This document shows positions 41,685 through 50,851 of a DNA stretch of 64,000 nucleotides, piece by piece (within the stretch, counting starts at the first letter, position 1; every line of letters starts with the position of its first letter). The position numbers and the translations under genes were made by a program. The DNA is taken from contig CAWGVW010000002.1 in assembly GCA_963826145.1 (NCBI GenBank), positions 1,426,001 through 1,490,000 on the forward strand. Direction: 5' to 3'. The notes under the pieces were generated by a model. The model did no database searches, had not been told where the DNA came from, and worked only from the letters and a program-made list of their open reading frames with translations. Source of the DNA: JBGPLJ01 sp963826145. GTDB lineage: Bacteria; Pseudomonadota; Gammaproteobacteria; Steroidobacterales; Steroidobacteraceae.

Positions 41685-42997
41685 ATGCGAAATATGCTGA
41701 CCGTGTCCAAACGCTTCGCGCAGTATCTGGTGTTCGTCCTGCTGACCGGGGCCGGCGTCGGCACGAGCGGCGCACTGTTCGCACAGGAACCTGAAGAGGA
41801 GCCGGAAGCCGAGGCCCCGGCGTCCGCCGCCGAGGATGCCGACGCGACGGACAAGTCCGACAGCAACGACACCAACGACGCTAGTGACAACAACGACAGC
41901 GACGACAGCAACGACGCTGGCGACGCGGACAGTGACGACGAATACGCCGACGTCGAGCAGCCAGCCGACTACGCGGACGACGCCATCCCGACGGACACGC
42001 AACTGGATCCGACCCGCATTAGCTGGGATGTCGTCGACTTCGAAGACGACGGCGACAACCAGGAGGATGTCGAAGAGGCGCCGCATCCGGGCATTCGGGA
42101 GCCCGAGGACATGCCGACCGTGCGCCCGCACCAGCGCAAGGCGCCGCAAGTCCAAGGGCGAAGAGGAAGATTTCCTGCGCTCGGCGGGCGGCCGGCCGAT
42201 TCCCGACAAGGGCGCGCCGTGGCAGGCGGAAATTTACGGCCCCTTCGAAGCGGAGCGATTTCCGGAGAAGTCCCGCGTCGGCAAGGCGCTGTGGCAGTTG
42301 CAGCACTACTGCGGCGGTTCTCTCATTGCGCACGATTGGGTGCTGACCGCGGCCCACTGTATCGATCAGGACATGGTGAACGCGGGCTATCGCGTTCGCC
42401 TCGGCGCAGAGGACATCTCCAAAGACAGCGGCATGACGTTCAAGATCGATCGCATCGTGCGGCACGCCAACTTTGACGCCAAGCCGCTGCCTGCGAACCC
42501 GAACATGTATTCGAACGACATTGCGCTCGTCCACATCGTGGACGACGGTCCGGCGCAGCACCGCGATCCCACGCAGATCCGTGAGATCGCTCTGCACAAG
42601 GGGCCGCCGCCGGCCGATGGGAACGGAGGTCACCGGAACAGGTTGGGGCAAGACGCTACCGGTCGAAGGCAATGCGCCGAACGCCGTCCTGCTGAAGGTG
42701 AACCTCAAGGTGATGGACCAGACGCAATGCACGAACCTGCCGGGCTACGGCCCACAGAAGATCCAGGGCAAGAGTCTTTTGCGCCGCGAATCCAAAGCGG
42801 TCGACCTGTCAGGGCGACAGCGGCGGTCCGATCATCTTCACGAACGGCGTCCCGACACTCGTCGGCATCATCAGCTGGGGCAAGAAGCGCTGCACCGGCG
42901 ACGGGCAGCCCGGTGTCTACACGCGCGTCTCAGAGCCTACATCGACTGGATCAACCAGGCGATGAAGCTCGACCCGACGAAGAACTCGCTTCCCTGA
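41685..42997 (+). pseudogene. Exported trypsin-like (S1) protease with acidic spacer, four frame breaks
   Basis: Signal peptide (YLVFVLLTGAGV), then about 100 residues very rich in Asp, Asn, Ser and Glu, then an S1 protease domain seen only by switching frames. LTAAHCIDQD with the catalytic His and SNDIALVHI with the Asp are in the second frame, VTGTGWGKTLP in the third, CQGDSGGP with the nucleophilic Ser and GVYTRVSE in the first again, and AYIDWINQAMKLDP in the third again, ending at TGA 42997. Breaks are near 42145, 42619, 42778 and 42935. All triad residues survive, but no single frame makes the enzyme. Confidence 0.78.
41836..41990 (+). repeat. Low-complexity Asp/Ser/Asn coding repeat
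   Basis: GAC-AGC/AAC-rich imperfect triplet repeats encode an acidic run (SDSNDTNDAS, NDSDDSNDAG) of about 50 residues between the signal peptide and protease domain of the broken S1 protease. Such acidic spacers can bind calcium or keep a domain away from the surface. The repeat is also a likely site for slippage. Confidence 0.6.
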
Positions 42998-43001
42998 AGG
43001 C

Positions 43002-43241
43002 TCAGCCCTGAGGCGGCGGATTGTCCGGCGCTTTCGGCGCGACCTTGTCGCCACTCGTCTGGGACGCGTCCTCATTGTTCGCCGGGGCTTCGGATGTTGC
43101 GGCGGGGGCTTCTGCTGCCGGCGCTGCCGGAGCCGCTGCGGCGGCTGGCGCTTCGGCGGGCGCCTCGCTCTCCTTCTTCTCGCATGCCGTCATCAGCATC
43201 GCGGCCAGGACCACGGCGACGGCCGTCGTTATCGTTTTCAT
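43002..43241 (-). CDS. Small Ala/Pro-rich lipoprotein
   Basis: A 79-residue protein with a lipoprotein signal: MKTITTAVAVVLAAMLMTAC, the last Cys being the lipidated residue. The mature part is EKKESEAPAEAP followed by Ala/Pro repeats and a polar end; no fold is expected. The start at 43241 follows AGGGAAG. Small lipoproteins of this kind are common and unassigned. It is convergent with the broken protease and five bases from its stop. Confidence 0.75.
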   Translation of the reverse strand: MKTITTAVAVVLAAMLMTACEKKESEAPAEAPAAAAAPAAPAAEAPAATSEAPANNEDASQTSGDKVAPKAPDNPPPQG

Positions 43242-43284
43242 TGTAAAGTCTTCCCTCTGTTTGGCTGACATTTCATGTCAGACG

Positions 43285-45273
43285 CTACGGACCCTGATCG
43301 AATCCGATGCCCTCGAGCAAGCGGGCGAACCGCGGCTCCTTGCGCAGTGGATCGAGCATCGGATCGTTGCGCATATAGATTAGACCGGAATCGCCCACGA
43401 TGCGCGCCCGTTCGAGGTGGCCAAGGGCCGCAGTCCGTTCGCCCCATTGCGCAAGAATCTGCGCCTGCTGATACAGCACGCGGTCGCCGAGATCCGTCAC
43501 GAGTTTCGTCATCGCCGCGCGGGCCGCCTGCGCGTTCCCGAGCTTGTCCTTCGACGATCGCCTGCCCGGTGAGACTGACGATCTTCGGCGGGTTCCGCTG
43601 CATACGCCTCGCGCGCTTCCTGGGCGCGGCCGAGCATCAGCAGAGCGTCGCCAATCGCCGCATGCGCCCGCGACATCTTCGGGTTCATCGCGAGCGCTTC
43701 CTTTACCAGTGGAATGAATGCGGCGTAATCGCGCGCGGCATACTGCAATGTTGCCGGCTGCGCGATGGATCAGCGGATTGAGCGGATCGAGCAGCAGCGC
43801 GCGCCGCATCGCATCTGCGGCTTCGTTCTTGCGACCAATGCGCGCGCTATAGAGCGCATAGCGGGCGAGCACATTGGCATCGCCCGGCGCCGAGCGCGCG
43901 CGAGCGCTCGAAGGGTTCGCGGGCCGCGCGTGCGTCGAGCCGGCCCTGGAAGAGTACGGAGGCAAGCGTCGAATGCGCGTCGGCGAAGTCGGGCGCGAGT
44001 TCGATCGCACGCCGGGCTGAAGCGATCGCCGCGTCATAGAGGCCGCCGAGTTCGTTTACCTCGCCGTATTGATTCGCGATTGCAGTGAGCGATCGCGATC
44101 GCGCCGCGTGAGCTGCGGCATAACTCGGATCGGCGGCAATCGCCGCATCGAACTGGGCGAGCGCGGCACGTTCGGAGGCTTCGTCGGAACTGAGGTCGTA
44201 CAAGGCGCGCCCACGCAGGTACGCGTCATAGGCCGCGACGTTCGTCGTTCCACCGGACGCCGCCAATTCCTGATCTGCACCCGCAGGAGATCCCCCCGTC
44301 GCCGTCACCTGCGCGGCGAGTGCGCTGGCGACGGCGTTTGCGATCTCGCTCTGCACCGCGAAGATATCGTTCATGCTGCGGTCGAAGGTGCGTGTCCAGT
44401 GGCTGAAGCCGGTCTCGCCATCGATGAGATCGGCTGCCACCCGCACGAGATCGCCCGAGCGGCGTACGCTGCCATCGAGCAGGTACGCAACGCCCAGCTT
44501 CCCGGCGATGGTGATCGGCATCGTCTGCGCGATCCCGGAATTTTCCGGACGAGGTTTCGGCCATGACGAGCAGCAGGACATTGCGGGCGAGCGTTGCCCG
44601 TACTTCTTCAGAGAGGCCGTCCGAAAAGTAGGCCTGGTTCGGATCGCCGCTCAGGTTTTCAAACGGAAGAACCGCGACGGTGTTGCCGGAGGGTTTGATG
44701 TGGCGGCCAAAGAGGCCGCGCTCCCACGCGACAATTCCGAAGGCGGCCGCAATCGCGGTGCCGGCGGTCGCGGTCAACACGCCACGTCGAGTCAAGTGCA
44801 GTGAGCGTGACGCTGGCTTCGCCGCGGGGCGTGGCACGGGCGGTTCCCGACCCGTGACCGTCGCAACACCGCGGATGACGGCGGCGATCTCCGAGCCATC
44901 CGCGCCGTTGCGCCAACGCGTGAGATCGATCGAATGATACTGGCCGAAGCCGAGCGGGGGCGGCGTCCCATCGAGCGATACCGGCACGAGCTTGCGCAGA
45001 TCGCGACCCTTGGCCGCTTCATCGCGCACCCAGTCGGAGCCGACGGAGGTCGCCGACCACACGACGATGACGGCGTCGCAGCTGCGTGAGAGCATCTTCG
45101 ATGGTCTTCGCGAATGCCGCGCCACCTTCTATCAGTGCGTCCCACCACACGTTGAGCCCGGCCTGCGCCAGGGCCTCGGCGAGCTGCGTCGCCCGCGTTT
45201 GATCGGTGCGCGAATAACTCAGGAAAACGGTCGGGCGAGCGGCCTCGGCACCCGCGTCATCGGCAGTCGACAT
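43285..45273 (-). pseudogene. TIR-domain TPR protein, six frame breaks
   Basis: Read across frames from ATG 45273: a TIR-like domain (TVFLSYSRTDQTRATQLAEAL, GLNVWWD, then AVIVVWSATSVGSDWVRDEA), one membrane helix after LTRRGVL, a TolB-N-like segment VAVLPFENLSGDPNQAYFSD with GVAYLLDGSVRRSGD and HWTRTFDRSMNDIFAVQ, then TPR repeats to GIGFDQGP at 43285. Intact relatives with this architecture are about 650 residues and common in proteobacteria. Frame changes are needed near 45084, 44520, 43890, 43750, 43590 and 43550. It is adjacent to the equally broken protease. Probably a decaying gene unless the assembly is faulty here. Confidence 0.78.
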
Positions 45274-45438
45274 ATTTCCGGCTCCCCCTGATGCAGCACA
45301 GTGTAGGGCATGGGTCGGCCGAATCCGCGGGCAAGTACGTAGGAACTGTCTTACCATGTGGCAGTCACACCGCCCCTAGAGGCTGGAGCTCGCACACCAC
45401 AACAATGCGAGCCAGGTACAAGAGTAAGGACACGAACA

Positions 45439-45954
45439 ATGGACAGCGAGCGGCTGCAGGACCTGATCCTGCAATCCTTGGAACACAAGCGCAGAGGGGC
45501 TCAGCTTTACGAGAAGGCGCTCGAGTGCGGCCTGCATGAAGACCTGAAGCGGGATTGGGAAAGTGCGCGCAAGCATGCGCATGAACACGAGAAAATTCTC
45601 ATCCAGGTCTGCGCCGAACTCGGAATTGACCCGGAGACTCCGACGCCTGCCCGGGCGCACATCGAAGAGACTGCGGCGTCGCTCGTCGGCGCGATGCAGG
45701 CCGGAATTGAGGCGGGCGATCCCGCCGGCGCCCAGCTCCTTGCCTGTGATTGCGTGATCGTCGCGGAGACCGAGGCTTATTTGACCTGGCAGCTGCTCGG
45801 CAATGCGGCGCGTGAGCTTACGGGCCCCGCAGCCAACGCCCTGCAGATTGTCATCGGCGACATTGACGGCAATGGGGGCCGGGGTTGGTACCGCTCGCTC
45901 TGGCGCAAGGTCCGCGGCGCGAAAGCCCTCTCGTCACCGACCGCAACTCACTGA
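45439..45954 (+). CDS. Ferritin-like four-helix protein
   Basis: A 171-residue helical protein with conserved ferritin-like pattern: ILQSLEHKRRGAQLYEKALECG, KHAHEHEKILIQVC, and a second pair with ACDCVIVAETEAYLTWQLLG, in which Glu and His could form a di-iron site. Related proteins are annotated as ferritin-like domain or rubrerythrin-like. ATG 45439 has AAGGA eight bases upstream. No iron-metabolism neighbour. It is divergent from the broken TIR gene and overlaps the permease gene by seven bases at the 3' end. Confidence 0.7.
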   Translation: MDSERLQDLILQSLEHKRRGAQLYEKALECGLHEDLKRDWESARKHAHEHEKILIQVCAELGIDPETPTPARAHIEETAASLVGAMQAGIEAGDPAGAQLLACDCVIVAETEAYLTWQLLGNAARELTGPAANALQIVIGDIDGNGGRGWYRSLWRKVRGAKALSSPTATH

Positions 45955-47303
45955 GGCGCAAGCCTGCGCGCCCTGCGCAGCCACAAGTAAACGGGATAGC
46001 TCGCCGCGAGCATCGCGACCGCATAGAGGCTCGGTTCCGGATTCGCCAGGATGAAGCCGCCGAGCAGCACGAGCGACAGGACCGTAACCAATCCGGGCAA
46101 CCACGGATAGCCGAAGGCCCGGTGTGGCCTCGGAAGATCGGGTTCGCGTCGCCGGAGTACAAAAAAGGTGATGTACACGGCTGCGTTCACCGCGACGGCG
46201 AGGAAGCCGGTGATCGAAAACAGCATCTCGAAAGAAATACCCGCGGCGAGCACGACGGCCGGGATGGTGCCGGCAATCAATGCCATCCCGGGCGTTGCCG
46301 CGCGGTTTACCCGGCTCACGCTGCGTGGCATCAGGCAATCGCGGGCCATCGCGAACGGAATGCGCGCCGTGAACATCACTGTGACGTTCAGGATCCCGAC
46401 CAGTGAAACGATGGCGAGGAGCGTCACGATGCGATCGCTCGCGCCGCCGAACACGCTCCTCGCCGCCTCGGCGACCGGCAGGGGCGAGGCAATCAGCGTT
46501 TCGTACGGCACGACGAAGAGCACTGCCGCGTTGACGGCGACGTAAGTCACCGTGACCGCGAAAATTCCCCAGAAGAGCGCGCGCGGCACGTTGCGCGCGG
46601 AATCGTGATCCTCCTCCGCGAAGTACACCGACGAATTCCAGCCGGAATAGGTCTCGGAGACGATCTGCATGGCGATCATGAGCGGCACAAAGCCAAGGAC
46701 CATCGCCGAGCCGAACCCATGCGTCGGCGAGTGCACGGCCGCGGTGGGGCTCGAGATCGAAAAGCAGCCGATGACGATGGCGAGCAACCCAAGGACTTTC
46801 GCGACGCTCAGGAACTGCTGCACGCCGGCGCCCACCTGCAGGCCGAACCAGTTGAGTACGGTGAGTCCCGCAAGCACGGCCATCGCAATGGCGTGCTCGA
46901 AACCTGCAGTCTGCGGGTAAAGCTTGGCGACGAATTCGCCAGTGGCGACGGCAAGGAAAGCGAGACCGCAGACGCTGGTCGCCCAGTCTCCCCAGCCGAC
47001 GGCGAAGCCGGCGAACTCGCCGAGCGCGCGCCGCGCATAGACGTAGGGGCCGCCCGCTTTGGGCAACGCGGTTGCGAGTTCGGCGAAACAGCTCGCACCC
47101 ATGGCCGCGAGCAAGCCGCCCGCGAGCCAGGCGCCGAGGATGAGGAACGGGTGCGCCAGCTGCGCAGCGACGAGGCCAGGGGTGCGCAGAATGCCGGCGC
47201 CGATCGTGCCGCCAACGACGATCGCCGCGCCGAGAAAGGCGCTGAGCACGCGACGCAGTTCCTGCGGGTGCGCGCGCACTTCCTGAGCCGCGCTCACTTT
47301 CAC
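45948..47303 (-). CDS. APC-family amino acid permease
   Basis: A 451-residue transporter with twelve predicted membrane helices. Helix 1 has the substrate-binding break GGTIGAGILRTPGLVA, followed by FLILGAWLAGGLLAAMGA; helix 6 region has SETYSGWNSSVYFAEE. The pattern is that of the APC superfamily exchanger/uptake systems (amino acid/polyamine/organocation). Substrate not assignable. The gene has its own start at 47303, 53 bases from the divergent DUF1993 gene. Confidence 0.9.
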   Translation of the reverse strand: MKVSAAQEVRAHPQELRRVLSAFLGAAIVVGGTIGAGILRTPGLVAAQLAHPFLILGAWLAGGLLAAMGASCFAELATALPKAGGPYVYARRALGEFAGFAVGWGDWATSVCGLAFLAVATGEFVAKLYPQTAGFEHAIAMAVLAGLTVLNWFGLQVGAGVQQFLSVAKVLGLLAIVIGCFSISSPTAAVHSPTHGFGSAMVLGFVPLMIAMQIVSETYSGWNSSVYFAEEDHDSARNVPRALFWGIFAVTVTYVAVNAAVLFVVPYETLIASPLPVAEAARSVFGGASDRIVTLLAIVSLVGILNVTVMFTARIPFAMARDCLMPRSVSRVNRAATPGMALIAGTIPAVVLAAGISFEMLFSITGFLAVAVNAAVYITFFVLRRREPDLPRPHRAFGYPWLPGLVTVLSLVLLGGFILANPEPSLYAVAMLAASYPVYLWLRRARRLAPQ

Positions 47304-47356
47304 GACGGTCTGCCTGTAGACTTGAGAGACATCACGAATCGATCATAGGAGAAGCC

Positions 47357-47896
47357 GTGACGCTTTCAATCTATTCGATGGGAATCGATACCTTCGTGCC
47401 GCTGCTGCGTACCTTGTCGACGCTGCTCGACAAAGGCGCGGAACAGCTGCGCGCCAAGGGCAAGGACCCTGAATCGCTGGTTGGCGCGAAGCTCGCTCCC
47501 GACATGTTTCCTCTCTCGAGGCAGGTGCAGATCGCCTGCGATCATGCCAAGGGCGCCGCAGCGCGCCTCACCGGTCGCGAGCCGCCGAAATTCGAGGACA
47601 ACGAGCAGACGCTCGACCAGTTGAAGTCCCGGATCAAGCGCACGCTCGAATACGTCGAAGGCATTTCAGCCAACGCGTACGAGGGTGCGGAGAAGCGCCA
47701 CATAGAGTTTCCGCTGATCAACGACCTCGTGCTCGACGTCAACGGATTGCAGTACCTGCGCGACTGGGCCCTGCCCAATTTCTATTTTCACCTCGTGACG
47801 GCGTACGACATCCTGCGCAACCAGGGCGTCGACATCGGCAAGAAGGATTTCCTCGCGCACGCGGGCTACGCGATTCATCCGAAGGGCCAGAAATAG
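47357..47896 (+). CDS. DUF1993-family protein
   Basis: A 179-residue protein of the DUF1993 family (DinB-like four-helix fold): SIYSMGIDTFVPLLRTLSTLLDKG at the start, FPLSRQVQIACDHAKGAAARL, and a C-terminal FYFHLVTAYDILRNQGVDIGKKDFL. The His residues in helices 2 and 4 (ACDH, FHLV) could bind metal as in DinB proteins. Function unknown. It is divergent from the permease and ends nine bases from the convergent cyclase gene. Confidence 0.88.
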   Translation: MTLSIYSMGIDTFVPLLRTLSTLLDKGAEQLRAKGKDPESLVGAKLAPDMFPLSRQVQIACDHAKGAAARLTGREPPKFEDNEQTLDQLKSRIKRTLEYVEGISANAYEGAEKRHIEFPLINDLVLDVNGLQYLRDWALPNFYFHLVTAYDILRNQGVDIGKKDFLAHAGYAIHPKGQK

Positions 47897-47905
47897 GATC
47901 GCGGC

Positions 47906-48724
47906 TCAGGGCAGGATCGCGAAAGCCCGCGCCGGAAATCCGAAGCCGTTCTCCACTTTCGGCCAGGTGACGACGATGACGGCGCCGGTCGCCGGCACCT
48001 TGTCGAGATTCGCCATCACTTCGATCTGGAAGTGATTCTGCTTCAGGATCCAGGACTCCGACTCCATCGCGTCCGTCGTGTCGGTGTCCATCGATTCGTG
48101 GCCAATCGCCGTCACCTTGCGCTCATTGACGAGGAACTGGATCGCGGCGAGCGACCAGGCCGGGAAGGGCGCACGCTTGAAGCGTTCCGGGTTCGTGTCC
48201 CAGTCCTTGTACATGTCCGTGCGCAGGGCCGCGAATGCGCCGGCGGGCACCGGGCCATGATCTTTCTCCCACGCCTTAATGTCGGCGACGCTCAGAGCAT
48301 GATTCGGATCGGTCGCGATAATCGGCGTCATGTCGAGTACGACGAGCGGCAGGATCATGTTCTTCAGGGGAATCTGGTCCATCGTCAGGCCGTCGGGATT
48401 GAAATGCGCCGGCGCATCGACGTGCGTACCGTACTGGCCGACCATTGAGTAGAAGATCGAACGGAAGCCGTCCTTCTCAATGGTGTACGGCCGATGCGTC
48501 TTCGGATCGGAGGCCGCACTCATCGTGGCCTGGCCAAAGCCGCCCCACACGGGCGTCGTCGGGCTGAAGCTGTGCGTGAGGTCGACGTATTCCTTGCTTT
48601 GAATCACCTTGAGCGCGTCAGCGAGCGACGGCTCCTTCTTGTCCTTGGCCGACGCCGCTGTGATCGCGATGCAAAGACCGATCGCAATGGCGGAAATGAA
48701 AATGAGGGGAGTCTTGAGTTTCAT
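47906..48724 (-). CDS. Exported cyclase-family (kynurenine-formamidase-like) hydrolase
   Basis: A 272-residue protein with a signal peptide (residues 1-26, ending TAASA) and the cyclase domain: YVDLTHSFSPTTPVWGG, canonical metal motif in GQYGTHVDAPAHF, and AIGHESMDTD. This copy keeps the GTHxDxPxH His residues, unlike the cytosolic copy at 40895. Substrates of exported members are unknown; aryl formamides or lactone-like cyclic compounds are typical. It is followed downstream on the same strand by no other gene. The upstream hypothetical exported protein gene is ten bases away. Confidence 0.88.
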   Translation of the reverse strand: MKLKTPLIFISAIAIGLCIAITAASAKDKKEPSLADALKVIQSKEYVDLTHSFSPTTPVWGGFGQATMSAASDPKTHRPYTIEKDGFRSIFYSMVGQYGTHVDAPAHFNPDGLTMDQIPLKNMILPLVVLDMTPIIATDPNHALSVADIKAWEKDHGPVPAGAFAALRTDMYKDWDTNPERFKRAPFPAWSLAAIQFLVNERKVTAIGHESMDTDTTDAMESESWILKQNHFQIEVMANLDKVPATGAVIVVTWPKVENGFGFPARAFAILP

Positions 48725-48734
48725 GTTGTGCTCC

Positions 48735-49538
48735 TCAGTGCTTGATGACTCGCACGGCAGTTAGCGGAACGAAACCGCTTTCGCAGGCGTTGCAGGGGGA
48801 CACATAATAGTAGGCTCCCGTCGTGCCCAGCAGCGCAACTTCTGTGTCGGCGCCATAGTGGGCGAGAACAGTCGCGTCCGGTGCGGGCGTTGCGAGCACG
48901 GCGGTATCCCCGGTGAGCGAATAGAGGCCATACGGTGAATCGCCGAACGTCACCTTGAAGCCGCGGACCTCGAGCCACTGGGGTTCGTAGGTCGCGCCGG
49001 TCCAGTGCAGGTGCGCGAATTCCACGCAGGGGTCACCGGTGCCGCAGCCGACGCGCAGGTCCCGATAACCCCCGGCGGCCCCGGTCTTCAGCAATTCAAT
49101 CGCCTGAAGACCGCCGGACGATACCTGGCCGATCGCCCGCCAACCGCCCTGGAAGTTTTCGTAGAGCGTCACGGGACAACCGAGGCTTCCGCACGAGAAG
49201 ACGCTCGGCGCACGGTCGCAGGAGACGTTGCCCTCGTACTCGAAGCTGTACTCCTTCTTATTGTCGCCATTCACGTCCAGTGTCCAGACGTTCGCGGGCG
49301 CGACCGGGAGGAGCGTGCCGCCCGCGTCGCGACAGGCCGCGAGGGCGTACTTCAATGGTTCGACGAGAAAGCCGGGACAGATGGCTGGCTTGCGCGTGAT
49401 GCCGCGCGTCAGCACGTTGAGGCAGTGAGCGATTTCAATGTTGTTCGCGAGCTCGGGTGTCGCGGCCGGCGGAAGGTCAGCGGCAGCCGCAGTCACGCAC
49501 ACTGCCGCGACACCGAGCAGAAGCACTCTCTTGAACAT
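48735..49538 (-). CDS. Exported protein with SH3-like C-terminus, unknown function
   Basis: A 267-residue exported protein (signal peptide 1-20, ending AAAA). The central part is Cys-rich (CDRAPSVFSCGSLGCPVTLY, DLRVGCGTGDPC) and carries a VNGDNKKEYSFEYEGN strand pair reminiscent of lipoproteins of the SCO-like or YbbD type. The C-terminal 75 residues (YSLTGDTAVLATPAPDATVLAHYGADTEV) look like a bacterial SH3 domain. No family is recognised. Six of its cysteines pair plausibly as disulfides in the periplasm. It starts 21 bases after the Sel1 protein gene. Confidence 0.7.
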   Translation of the reverse strand: MFKRVLLLGVAAVCVTAAAADLPPAATPELANNIEIAHCLNVLTRGITRKPAICPGFLVEPLKYALAACRDAGGTLLPVAPANVWTLDVNGDNKKEYSFEYEGNVSCDRAPSVFSCGSLGCPVTLYENFQGGWRAIGQVSSGGLQAIELLKTGAAGGYRDLRVGCGTGDPCVEFAHLHWTGATYEPQWLEVRGFKVTFGDSPYGLYSLTGDTAVLATPAPDATVLAHYGADTEVALLGTTGAYYYVSPCNACESGFVPLTAVRVIKH

Positions 49539-49559
49539 CGATCCGCGGCGTCCGCCGGT

Positions 49560-50339
49560 CTACTTGCAGGCGGGTTGATAACCGAGACTGCAGGACTTCT
49601 TCAAGAGCTCGTCCGCCTTGGCTTTGTCGATCGGCACGCCTTTGCCATTCTGGTAGTAGGCGGCGAGGTTGAAGCAGCCTTCCTTACTGCCGCCATCGCA
49701 AGCCTTGCCGTAGTACTCGGCCGCCTTCGCTTTGTCCTGGGCCACGCCCTGGCCGTTATCGTAGAGCACGCCGAGATTCGCGCAGCCGGTCATGAGCCCG
49801 CCGTCGCACGACTTGCCGTACAGAACGCCGGCCTTCGTCAGGTCCTTGGGGAGCCCGGTGCCCGTCAGGTAAAGACTCCCTGCGTTGAAACAGGCGCTCG
49901 CGATTTTCCCGTCGCAGGCCTTCTCGTAGAGCTCCGCTGCTTTCACTTTGTCCTCGGGAACGCCCTGTCCGGTGGCGGTCAAAATGGCGAGATTCGCGCA
50001 AGCGGCCAGTTGCCCGCCGTCGCACGCCTTGCCATAGAGTTCGGCGGCTTTCGCCTTGTCCTCGGCAACGCCCCGGCCATTGTCGTAAAGGACCGCGAGA
50101 TTCTGGCAGCCCGGCGCGTATTTGTTGTTGCAGGCCTTGAGATAGAAAGTGGACGCCTTCCCGGAATCCTGCGGCACGTGCTGCCCGGTGTCGTAGTAGA
50201 TCCCGAGATTCGTGCAAGCTGCCCAGTTGCTATGCGCACACATATCCTTCAGATCGCCGATCGAAGGGCCCTGATCCGCAGCGAACGCGGAAGTTGCCAC
50301 GAGCAACATTGCCGTGAGCCAGAATTTGCGCGCCTTCAC
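49560..50339 (-). CDS. Exported Sel1-repeat protein with paired cysteines
   Basis: A 259-residue protein: signal peptide (KFWLTAMLLVATSAFA), then six full 36-residue Sel1-like repeats and a half repeat. Each repeat begins K-A/S-C-x7-C and ends with G-V/L-P/A-x-D-x-x-K-A. The Cys pair at a fixed seven-residue spacing is as in Helicobacter cysteine-rich proteins (Hcp), where it forms a disulfide between the helices. Such proteins are periplasmic interaction scaffolds. The GTG start at 50339 overlaps the MAPEG stop (GTGA), so both are co-translated. Confidence 0.88.
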   Translation of the reverse strand: MKARKFWLTAMLLVATSAFAADQGPSIGDLKDMCAHSNWAACTNLGIYYDTGQHVPQDSGKASTFYLKACNNKYAPGCQNLAVLYDNGRGVAEDKAKAAELYGKACDGGQLAACANLAILTATGQGVPEDKVKAAELYEKACDGKIASACFNAGSLYLTGTGLPKDLTKAGVLYGKSCDGGLMTGCANLGVLYDNGQGVAQDKAKAAEYYGKACDGGSKEGCFNLAAYYQNGKGVPIDKAKADELLKKSCSLGYQPACK

Positions 50340-50734
50340 GGGAACACCCGCATGACCAGGGCGATGCCGAGCGCGACGCCGCTGAGATACGTGCCCATCG
50401 CGCCGATCGCCCGCAGCGCATGTGGCCCGCGATTGAAATCCGTCGTGGCGAGCATGCCGATGGCATGTAGCACGCGTGACACGGTTGCGACGACGACCAC
50501 CCCGATGATCCAGCCGCCGGCGCCGGATATCAGGAAATACAGGAAGAGAGTCACGAAGATCGGGACGAATTCGCCCGCGTTGCCGTGCGTACGTACCGCC
50601 TTGTTGAGGGGCCCGGAAGGGTCGGGGCCGGATCCGATGCCGATCTTGACCCGGCCGCGCGTGAGTGAAACGTTGAGCGCGAGCGCGAAGTACATGAGCA
50701 CCAGGATCGCGGAGCAGATCAGGTAGACATTCAT
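50336..50734 (-). CDS. MAPEG-family membrane protein
   Basis: A 132-residue protein with four membrane helices and the MAPEG pattern: N-terminal LICSAILVLMYFALALNVSLTRGRVKIG, then AVRTHGNAGEFVPIF, the glutathione-binding-like Arg/His/Asn residues, and SRVLHAIGML. The family covers glutathione-dependent membrane enzymes; the bacterial subgroup is of unknown activity. It overlaps the Sel1 gene by four bases and precedes it in the operon. Confidence 0.88.
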   Translation of the reverse strand: MNVYLICSAILVLMYFALALNVSLTRGRVKIGIGSGPDPSGPLNKAVRTHGNAGEFVPIFVTLFLYFLISGAGGWIIGVVVVATVSRVLHAIGMLATTDFNRGPHALRAIGAMGTYLSGVALGIALVMRVFP

Positions 50735-50851
50735 GTGAGGCCTCTACGGTTCCGTTTTGGTTCACGCGCACAAAGACTAGCACGCGGCACCTGCCGCCGC
50801 CGCCCACGTTGGTGCAGAATAGCGCGCCCCCGGACGCAGTGAAGGAATGCC

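Noticed and set aside
49005..50726. 573-codon open frame on the plus strand
   Set aside because: It lies antisense to three real genes (exported protein, Sel1, MAPEG) with no ribosome site and no motif.
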